64,000 nucleotides of DNA from Diaporthe sp. PMI_573 (Eukaryota > Ascomycota > Sordariomycetes > Diaporthales > Diaporthaceae). Where the stretch lies: the NCBI GenBank assembly GCA_021399435.1, contig JAJTUP010000004.1:930001-994000 (forward strand), read 5' to 3'. The translations under genes and the position numbers were made by a program. Below, in pieces: positions 55,824-64,000 of this stretch; within the stretch, counting starts at the first letter, position 1; every line of letters starts with the position of its first letter. The notes beneath the pieces are model-generated. The model was not told where the DNA came from. It ran no database searches and saw only the letters and a program-made list of their open reading frames with translations.

Positions 55824-58071
55824 ATGTCTTTCAATCCCGGATTCAAGTACGAGCCGCTCTTGAACTCAACCTCGATTCGAGTGCTCCTCCTCAACCCGGG
55901 GACAGCGGACGACGACATACAATGTCAGTTTCTTCCCTGCGATCTCAACGCCGACCATGAAATCTTTCCAGAGTATCCGAGACCGTTCGAAGTGATGAGC
56001 ATGGGGAAGAACACAGCGACAGGTCGTACCTTCTTATTGCCCTGCGATATCATCCTCGACGATGCGCCAGGCTCGCCGGAACAACGCTTACATCCTTTTC
56101 AACGGTACAAAGCCCTGTCATATGTATGGGGCGACGCTTCCGACTTGCAGACCATCAAGCTCGAGGATGAGGATTTCCTTGTCACGAGGAACCTAATGGC
56201 TGCCCTGAGTACAGTACGTCGCCCCAAGGAAGCTGTCAAGCTCTGGGTCGATGCAATCTGCATAAATCAAGCCGACCTGGAGGAGAAGAAGACACAGATC
56301 CCCCTGATGGGTCGGATCTACCAACAAGCCAAGTGCGTCTATGGACAGGTGCTACCGTCATTCGACAAAGCTGAGAGCCTCAGGGAGCTGATCGTCGCCA
56401 TCGGGACGGCGGGCATGGCCCTGGAGCAGGACTTGCGGGCGCGTGGTGACCGCAGCGAAGAACAGGTAAGCACGGAGGGAACAGGCCAGATGGAAAACAG
56501 CACACCCAGGGGGAGCAAATCTCACATAGTATTCACGAAACACGCTCTCGAAGACTACGATCTGCCCTCGGAGACTAGCCCCCTGTGGCAGAGCTGGAGG
56601 GCGTTCTTCGCGTCTCCGTATTTTCGAAGGATTTGGATCCAACAAGAAATTGGCTTGGCCAGGAAGTTCAAATGGTTCCTGGGGGATACCATGGTAGATC
56701 ACAATGTGCTCTTCACCTGTATGGAGGTCATGCGGAGGTACAGCCGGCAATATCGAGCGGCGTATCTTCACGTAGAAGGCGCTTCTACGTCATCGCAGCA
56801 GTTTGTGGTGACCGAGGACTCTTTGCCTTCCTTCGAGGCCCCGGTGGACCTCGATCACGACGCGGCCTACGGCATCGTGTCTGGTCTTCTCGCGGCCAAT
56901 AGGATGCTGAACGAGCGGAAAGTGGCCGAGGGTTCCGAGAAAGACAGCAGGCCCCTCATAGACCTGCTGGCTGACTACCGAGACTTTTGTGCCACCGAGC
57001 CTCGCGATATGGTCTTCGGACTGCTGGGTCTCGCAAAAGATGCCGAAGAGTTTTATGACCTGGTGGACTACTCGACGCCGCTCGGGACCTTCTTCGTGAG
57101 TCTGGCCAAGAGGTTCGTGGACCTCAAACACGGCACGAAGATGCTTCTCCAGGCCTCAAACACTGCGCACACAGAAGAATTGCCAAGCTGGGTTCCTGTG
57201 AGTCATCTTTAGCTGTCGGGATGCCCATATATATATTGCTGACGTGGACTCGCAGAACTGGACATCCTCTGTCGTGGTGCCGAGCGTCACCGCTCACCGG
57301 TACAGCTCCATCCGCACAAAAGACTTTTGTGCAGGCGGAGACGATATCGAGAACGTAATGGAGGTCATCCAGGATGCACATAATTCACAGCGGCCTCTGC
57401 TGAGAATCCGCGGAGCCCTCATTGACACGATCAAACACTGTAGCCTGGCAGCTCAGGCCGAGGAATTGATGCCATGGGTGCAAGAAACTCATGCTTTCCC
57501 ACCACCTGTGGCGATGAAAGACGGTTCACTTTCCATCACCTTTCTCTTTGCGCTGCAAGGGCTGAGATTCGCGGTACAACACGTCCCCAAGGAGCAAGGA
57601 CCCGGAACACGGTGGTTCTTGGAGGCATGTTGCCAGGCGACGCGGGACTTCTGGGAAGACCAGTCGTCTCACTCACTCAGGCTGGGTTTCCTCCAGTTTG
57701 TCTCCATATACATGCAGAACACTTCGATGTTGGAGCAGATGCGTGGGGGCTTCACGCCGCAGGACGAGGAGGTGCCGATGAAGGACTTTGTCAACGATGT
57801 CTTGGTGCCGCTTGGTCGACAACGGCGATTCTGCACGACGGAACGCGGTCTGTTTGGCGTGGTCCCGTTCGATTGCAAGCCCGGGGACAAGGTTTTCGTT
57901 CTGCGGGGTGGTGCTGTTCCATTGATACTCAGACCAGTAGTGTCAGATTCAGCAGCTGAGGACAAGGGCCAAAGGTATCGACTTATTGGAGATGCTTACA
58001 TGCAAGGGGTCATGTACGGAGATGGATTATCTTTCGACGGAGTCCAAGAGGCGGATATTTTTCTGATATAG
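55824..58071 (+). CDS. HET-domain protein (heterokaryon incompatibility type)
   Basis: Two exons, 55824..57197 and 57256..58071 (intron 57198..57255, donor GTGAGT, acceptor CGCAG), 729 residues. The HET domain at about residues 90-330 has its three landmarks: YKALSYVWGD, LWVDAICINQADLEEK with QIPLMGRIYQQAKCVY, and the later SPYFRRIWIQQE block (here ASPYFRRIWIQQEI). The C-terminal half has the usual EPRDMVFGLLGLA motif and the late GDKVFVLRGGAVPLILRP segment found in many stand-alone HET proteins. HET domains trigger programmed cell death after non-self recognition in filamentous fungi; most family members in a genome are of untested function. No NACHT or repeat domain is fused. The start at 55824 (MSFNPGFKYEP) is the first ATG in frame. 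Confidence 0.92.
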
Positions 58072-58397
58072 GGCTTCATAGGTATACAGACAAAATCAGT
58101 GGCACGACCCAAGGACATAGAGATTCTTGGACTAAAGGAAGAATGGTCACCCGAGCCTAAGATGCCCCGGAGCTTATTAATGCAAGAACACACGCCCAGA
58201 CCCTACTCACTGCGATAGTGAACTTCCAGTTCATATCAACGCTTGACAGGATTCGGTAACATTTCTCTTGATATCTATGCCAGTTCCTGTGGCAAAGCTA
58301 CATCGGCCAGCACGACGCCGCATGCTGCACTAAACCTTCTTCTACTTTTGACCCGCCAAAGAGACCCCTAACACATGTCCTTCCCGTTTCCCCCAAT
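58072..58397. other. Convergent intergenic region
   Basis: Between the stops of the HET gene and the glycyl-tRNA synthetase gene. Nothing recognised. Confidence 0.4.
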
Positions 58398-60613
58398 CTA
58401 GGCAGTCCTAACCTCCAGCTCCTGCGACTCAAAGGCCGGCAGCTCCCCCTGGATGTCCTCCCACGTCTTGACGCCAGTGACCATCTCGCGCACGGCCTCG
58501 AGGACCTTGGCCTCGTCCGCGCGCACCTGCTTCGTGCTGTCGCGCTCGCGCAGCGTGATGGAGCCGTCCTTGACGGTCTGGAAGTCGATGGTGATGCCGA
58601 AGGGCGTGCCGAGCTCGTCGTTGCGCGAGTAGCGCTTGCCGATGGTCGCCGACGAGTCGTCCACCCTGCTGGAGACGCCCAGCGCCCGCAGCTTCTGGCC
58701 CAGCTTGCGCGCGATGGGGGTGAAGTCCTTGTTGCTGGAGAGGGGCACGATGAGGACCTTTGTTGGGGCGATGGTCGGCGGGAAGGAGAGGACCTATGGT
58801 TTCGTATTGTCAGTTAAATAGGCATCGAATTAGGAGTGGTGATGATGTTGGTGTTACTTACGCCGCGAGCTTCATCAGCACCGTCGCCGCGAGTCCAGAA
58901 GCTGTGCTCCAGCAAGGCGTACAGGATTCTGCCAATACCGAACGAGGGCTCGATCACGTTTGGTGTGTACTCCCGGATGTGCTCTGTGATGGTGGAGTAC
59001 TTGATCTCAAGCAGGTCCTTGCTGACGGTGGCCTTGCCATCTGCCACACCGGGAACGTCAATGGTGAAGCTGCCGGTTTCCTCCGCTTGCTTGGCAAAGG
59101 CTTCTCGCTGCTCCTGCGTCGTCGCTGTGATGGCAGCCTCCACTGTCTTGCCATCCTTCTTGAAGGCGGGGCCGAACTTCTTCTTGTTGAACTCCAGTGT
59201 CCACTCTTGCCTGACGCTCGGCGTGTCCAGCTTCTGGCGCACAACCAGCGGTGCGCCGGTCTTGTTCTTGTGCACCGTGAGATCGTAGGCCGAACGGTCA
59301 GCGCAACCAACACACTCGATCCAGCCATACGATGTGAGGAGCTCGGCGTCCCAGCAGTCACAAGCGTAGTGGGCCATCTCGTTGGCCATGTGTTGCCGGA
59401 AACGAACCTTGCTCATGTCTACACCAATCTTTGCGAGGAAGAGATGGATACGTGCGAGGAAGTAACCAAGGGTCTCGTTGTCCACAACCTTGGCCTCAAC
59501 TGCCTGGCGAATGGTCATTGTTCTCAGGTCCGTCTTGCCGGAGAGTTGAGTATGCTTGTCCAGCAGCTTGAGCTCAATGTTCTCAACCTCGGGGAACCTG
59601 TCGTGCTTCTTGCCGCCCTCGGGGTCAACGTAATGCTCAATCTCAGCCATCAGGAATTCTCGCACACGCAGCAGACCCGCTCGAGGGGAGATTTCGTTTC
59701 GGTAAGACTTGCCAATCGAGGCAGACGCGAAAGGCATATTGCCCATGTTGAACTCAAGCAGCTTGGCGAAGTTGGTGAACTGGCCCTGGGCTGTTTCTGG
59801 TCTCAGGTAGCCAGCCAGTTGGCCGGATGGACCAATTGCAGTCTGGAACATCAGGTTGAATGGTACTGGGGGCGAAGGCTGGACACCAGTCTCGGGGTTC
59901 TTGAGCTCGTACTTGCTGATCAGCTTGCCAAGAGCGTCGCCATCGTAGTTGTCGATCTGAGCCAGCACCTCCTCGTACTCCTTGGCCACGGCGTCATCGA
60001 GCTTGACTGCCTCGGACTTGACCTTCTTCTTCTTCTTCTTTGGGTCCGCCTCTTTCTCCTCCACCGTCTGGCCACGCGCCTCCTTGTCCCCCTTTAGCCT
60101 CGCCTCGAGTATGGCCTCGACAAAGTGGTCCGCCCGCAGGATCTCGCCGTTCTTGGGGTCCTTGCACATCCAGTCGGCGAACTTGTCGACGTGGCCACTC
60201 GTCTTGAAGACCTCGTGGGGGGTCAAGACGGTGCAGTCGACCTCGAGCATGTCCTCCTCAAGCACAAAGTGCTTCCGCCATGTCTCGATGATGTTTGCCT
60301 GCAGACCACAGCCGGAGGGACCGTAGTCGAACAGGCCAGCAACACTCCCGTAGATCTCGAAGGACGGGGTGTAGAACATGCGCCGACGCAGCATGGACTC
60401 CATGGCCTGCCGGTCAATGGTCTGGCCGGTCTTCGTCGTGAGGGTCGCCATGTCTTTCTTGCTTGATTTGTGCGCTATGACAGCTCTGCTCAAATGGTGG
60501 GAGGACGCAAATGGTCGCGCGGACGTGGGTTTCGCTGTAACTTTCCAGAAGTTGGGGGTGGGAGTAGCACCAACAAGTGGTCTGAGAGAATTGATGAGTT
60601 TAAAAGCCTTCAT
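58398..60613 (-). CDS. GRS1: Glycyl-tRNA synthetase, dual-targeted
   Basis: Two exons on the minus strand, 60613..58862 and 58793..58398 (intron 58794..58861), 715 residues. Eukaryotic class II GlyRS: FDYGPSGCGLQANIIETWR, the motif 2 region ASIGKSYRNEISPRAGLLRV with REFLMAEIEHY, motif 3 NVIEPSFGIGRILYALLEH, and the anticodon-binding domain with VLIVPLSSNKDFTPIARKLG. It charges tRNA-Gly in cytosol and mitochondria. From the first ATG (60613) the product begins with a basic, Ser/Ala-rich presequence of about 54 residues suited to mitochondrial import; a second in-frame ATG at 60451 (MATLTTKTGQTI) would give the cytosolic form. A Lys-rich stretch (KKKKKKVKS) sits in the insertion between the N-terminal part and motif 2, as in other eukaryotic GlyRS. 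Confidence 0.96.
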
Positions 60614-60968
60614 AAACAGGCAATTGAGAGTCACAGATTGCGGGGTGAGTCAAACGGCGACGACGATGGTAGGTGGCCGATGGCAAGAGAAGTAAACGTT
60701 GGCTGCTCTGGGGTGACTCAAAAACCGTTCTCCAAATACATGGGCATTTGGACCTGCGTCGCAAAGTACCAAGGTATTGCTTGAAGCTCCCAGTGAGGGG
60801 CAGAGCAGCTCCTGCGCTGCGTGTTCCTGGGCAGGCAAAAACAATTTCTTATCTTATCAGCGACCGAGTCGCCCAGGAAATTTCTTGAGAGATCATCTTC
60901 AATAGCATTCTCAGGTCCGCCTACTTTCTACCACCTGCAAACCGACTAATCCCACACCAATTGCAAAG
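60614..60968. promoter_or_regulatory. Divergent promoter: GRS1 / RPF1
   Basis: 355 bp between two outward-pointing housekeeping genes for translation and ribosome assembly. A shared promoter is likely from the spacing; no specific site was identified. Confidence 0.45.
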
Positions 60969-62646
60969 ATGGTTGGCCCTAAGATTGCGATGAACAAGAT
61001 TTATCGCCAGGAGCGTCATGTTCAAGACAAGCGAACATCGAGCAAGGCAAAACGCGAGGAGCGCATGCGCAGGAGGAAGGTAGAGGCCAAGGAACCTGAA
61101 CTGAAAAAGGAACGCCTTGCACGAAACCAGACCAGGACTCTCGACCAGAAGCGAAAATGGGACGACGCAGATGAGGACAGCCTTTACACAAGCGCCGATG
61201 TGGCGGCGATGAAACGGCGAAAGCTGGAGGAGGAGCAGAACGGCGCGCCGGACGAGCCTCTCGACGACGAGAAGGATGAGGAGGACGACGAGGTGGACAG
61301 CATGCTGGGATCAGATGACGACGAGGAGGCAGACGAGGACGCCGTGCAGGAGCGGATAGAAAAGATGCGCGCGAAACGGGCAGAGCGCCAACCGAGCGCG
61401 GCACCCTCCACGACGAGCACAAACTTCGACATGACGCCCGCCGTGCTGTCAAAGAAGTTCCCGAACCTGTTCAGCGACGAGCCTCCGAAGACCCCCAAGG
61501 TCCTCGTCACGACATCCCTCAACTCGACACTACACAAGGAGGCAGAGATCCTGACATCGCTGTTCCCCAACTCCGAGTACATACGGCGGTCGGCGCACCG
61601 CTACGGGCACAAATACAGCGTCAGGGAGATCTGCAAGTTCGCGTTCAACAGGGAGTACACGGCGGTGCTGGTGTTGAACGAGGACCAGAAGAAGCCCAAC
61701 CGGCTCACGATTGTGCACCTGCCGTACGGGCCGACGCTGACATACTCGGTCAACAACTGGATAGAGGGCTCCAAGCTGCCTGGCCACGGAAAAGCGCAGG
61801 ACGCTTACTACCCAGAACTTCTGCTCAACAACTTCAAGAGCAGTCTCGGCCTGCTGGCGGCAAAGAGTTTCCAGACGCTGTTCCCACCACAGCCTGATAT
61901 CGAGATGCGGCAGGTGGTCACATTACACAACCAGCGAGATTACATCTTCCTTCGCCGCCACAGATACATGTAAGTAACGGCTGCATCTGCAGTGAACATC
62001 CGACTCAAACTGTGTATCGCGTACTCCCACTCTCGAAAAACCGCTGACATAACCTGCTGTACAGATTCCGGGATAAGAAGGAGACAGAAAAGAGTGTCCA
62101 AGCAGCGGACGGCAAAGAACTGCAGGGCGTGGAAGCGATCAGAGTCGGTCTGCAGGAACTCGGCGTAAGTACATACATACATGCACACCCACAACCCACA
62201 TCCCAGAACTCCCACCCCCCTTGTGCCGCAGGGACACATATTTCCATCCCCTCCCCACTTTCCCTTCCCCCTCATGACGCCTGTCGATCATGTAACTCTC
62301 CACGCACCAACACGCGTACCACGAACATGTGGACTCGGAAGTACCACCCAATCGCACGCCCAACAATAGCCTGATCCACCGGGTGGACGGCACAGCGGTA
62401 TGGCAAACATGTGGGCTGGGGGCAACGTCACACACACACACGCACACAAGCAACACGAAAACGCATATGTATATCAGAAATTAAACCCGCTGACGTGTTC
62501 GTATTTTTTTTTCACAGCCTCGGTGCACCCTCAAGCTGCGCAGGGTCGACAAGGGCATAGGCCGTGCGGGGAGCGAGGGCGAGGACGCGCTGTCGTGGGA
62601 GTGGAAGGCCAAGATGGAGAAAGAGCGGACGAGGTTCAACCTGTAG
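60969..62646 (+). CDS. RPF1: Ribosome production factor 1, Brix domain
   Basis: Three exons, 60969..61969, 62065..62164 and 62518..62646 (introns 95 and 353 nt), 409 residues. The N-terminus is highly basic (KAKREERMRRRKVEAKEPEL), followed by an acidic low-complexity stretch (DEEDDEVDSMLGSDDDEEAD). The Brix domain runs from about residue 170: PKTPKVLVTTSLNSTLHKEA, then NEDQKKPNRLTIVHLPYGPT, the sigma70-like RNA-binding end FRDKKETEKS and the closing PRCTLKLRRVDKGIGRAGSE. RPF1 is a nucleolar factor for 60S subunit assembly and 27S pre-rRNA maturation. The second intron is long for this window and holds CA-rich simple sequence. The gene diverges from GRS1. Confidence 0.95.
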
Positions 62647-63210
62647 AAGACGTCTCGTCAATAATCGATACCCTTATCTTTTTGTTTTTGTTTTTTTCCC
62701 CCAGGCATGCATGCATGCGTGCAAGATCTAGTGATGCGATGCACTGTGTGCTTTTTTATCCCACCGTTTTCGTGTCTGAGACATTCAATGCTCCCTTGCT
62801 AACCCGCGCACCCGCGTCCCCCCCCTTGGTTCGCGCGGCTGGTATCAACGGCTACGCATGCGGTTTCAGGTTGTCAAAAGCTTGGCCTGCAGTCAAAATA
62901 CGGGGATGCGAATCCGTGCATGCAGGCATGGTAGACAATATTGTCATATTCAGATTCAATTGGTCTACTGACAGGGAACTTCCGAAAGTGATTCGTGACT
63001 TCCCGTCTGCCGCTTCTGTTTTAATTTGTTGTTTTTGAGTTGTTTTTCTGGTGCTACTCTCTATGGGATGGTTGCAGTCCCTCGTAACCCAGTTCGATGA
63101 TGATGTGACTTGTAGATTCTTGTGGTATATTGGAATGAAATTTGTATGCCAAGATTGAAATCAATAGAAACATAACGCCGGCTATTAGGTCCATTCAGTC
63201 AGTCGAGAGC
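62647..63210. other. Convergent intergenic region
   Basis: Between the stops of RPF1 and the transporter gene. Contains T- and CATG-rich simple sequence (about 62680-62720), otherwise nothing recognised. Confidence 0.45.
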
Positions 63211-64000
63211 CTATTTGCCCTGCTGCTTTTGCTTTTCCCTGAGCATCACATAAGAGTACCTAGTACATGGTCAGCATCAAAGTCAAAACACATGCGAGCA
63301 TAGTTTGTATTGTAAATTTAGAACAGAGAAAAAAAGTGGCTCTTCATCTAGGGGATGAACTTACGCCATGATACCCCCGATGGCGATCATCACGCCGAGT
63401 ACAGACTTGTCACCGATGGCCCGGCCGGAGGTGGCCCAGCCGAGGGCGACAATGGAACATGTCTTGACGTGGCCGACGACGGTACTAGAGACGGGCCCCG
63501 TCTGGGCAATAATGAAGAATTGGGAGATGTTGATAAGCGAGGCGAAGCCGCCGGACTGCAGGCACACACATATGTCAGTCGAGTCATTCACGACAAGGGG
63601 TTGGGGCAACGGCGGAGTGTTGCTATTCTCGGACTTTCTTCTCCTTGCGCCTGCCCGAGATAAGGCACTGCCGATCAAACCCAAAAACATGCAAAGATAG
63701 AGTTTGATTGATTGGCGAAGTGCAGGAAAAGAGCTGAGCGGCGCACGGGGAAGAAGGAAGGATCCAAAAAAAGGACCCGACGGCTTTGAAAACTTACCAT
63801 CAAGATCATCACCCAGCGGCTGACGCTCACGGTGCTCCACACGGGGAAGGTGTCCACGAACGGGATCACGTAGAGCAGCATGAAGGCGGAGACGGGGGCC
63901 TGGTTGAACAGCAGCTGCATGGAGCTCATCTGGAGCTTGCGGTGGTAGGAGGCGATCCACACGGTGTAGAGGGAGCTGGCGAAGATGCCGGCGAAGGCGA
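63211..64000 (-). CDS. SLC35E3-like nucleotide-sugar/TPT transporter, 3' part
   Basis: Three C-terminal exons on the minus strand: beyond 64000..63798, 63555..63365 and 63259..63211 (introns 242 and 105 nt); the 5' end lies outside the window. The visible 147 or so residues show the triose-phosphate/nucleotide-sugar transporter C-terminal half: VWIASYHRKLQMSSMQLLF, NQAPVSAFMLLYVIPFVDTF, SGGFASLINISQFFIIAQTG, PVSSTVVGHVKTCSIVALGW, then the short tail YVMLREKQKQQGK. The GHVKTC segment is the conserved substrate-helix motif of this family. Such proteins are Golgi or ER antiporters that exchange nucleotide sugars for the monophosphate; the tail with dibasic lysines fits ER/Golgi location. Which sugar is carried cannot be read from this part. 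Confidence 0.9.

Noticed and set aside
58760..60097. 445-codon open frame on the plus strand over GRS1
   Set aside because: Antisense shadow of the glycyl-tRNA synthetase exon, caused by its codon bias.
62400..62500. CA-rich sequence in the RPF1 intron as a separate element
   Set aside because: Only simple-sequence runs within a long intron; no ends or duplication.
1..64000. CRISPR arrays, operons with ribosome-binding sites, riboswitches
   Set aside because: The window is eukaryotic; no regularly spaced direct repeats or bacterial signals were seen.

Overview
The window is nuclear DNA of a filamentous ascomycete (Pezizomycotina, probably a sordariomycete). Evidence: most genes carry 1-4 short introns (about 50-130 nt) with GTAAGT/GTATGT-type donors and CTRAC-like branch points; there is a HET-domain gene, STAND/NLR-like proteins, Zn2Cys6 regulators and many DHA/allantoate/monocarboxylate-type MFS transporters; and repeats show CpA-to-TpA decay of the RIP type. 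About 25 genes can be supported, three or four of them broken. Splice junctions were chosen by hand from consensus sites and reading phase.

Left part (1-7.5 kb): a short-chain dehydrogenase lacking the usual catalytic Tyr, a SnoaL-like protein, a GPI-type PEBP protein, an odd split tRNA, and a 1.4-kb foldback element with about 300-bp inverted arms immediately upstream of that tRNA. 7.5-11.2 kb: a large protein with a fungal STAND-type N-terminal domain plus TPR-like helices. 11.7-21.5 kb: five genes all on the minus strand: AHL-lactonase-like metallohydrolase, Baeyer-Villiger monooxygenase, carboxymuconolactone-decarboxylase-like protein, Zn2Cys6 regulator and heme aldoxime dehydratase. This looks like a ketone-to-lactone-to-hydroxyacid (and aldoxime-to-nitrile) catabolic or detoxification cluster.

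22.4-27.4 kb: a 1601-residue STAND NTPase (Goodbye-like N-terminus, P-loop, TPRs, ZZ-like zinc finger). Its first intron is mostly the same sequence as the arms of the foldback element 21 kb away. 29.5-36.7 kb: an MFS exporter, a broken PsiD-type phosphatidylserine-decarboxylase-family gene, an aldo-keto reductase and a TauD-type dioxygenase, perhaps a decaying biosynthetic cluster. 39-43 kb: a GC-rich hairpin cluster in AT-rich DNA, a monocarboxylate-transporter pseudogene with seven in-frame stops that are all TAG and no frameshift, and a secreted GH43 enzyme.

45-55 kb: a small secreted protein of unknown role, an allantoate-type transporter, a Zn2Cys6 regulator, a phytanoyl-CoA-dioxygenase-family enzyme and a CocE/S15-type hydrolase, again a plausible small catabolic cluster. 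55.8-58.1 kb: HET-domain protein. The right end (58.4-64 kb) is conserved housekeeping: glycyl-tRNA synthetase with alternative mitochondrial/cytosolic starts, ribosome biogenesis factor RPF1, and the 3' part of an SLC35E3-like nucleotide-sugar transporter. The window therefore runs from accessory, repeat-bearing DNA into conserved core sequence.
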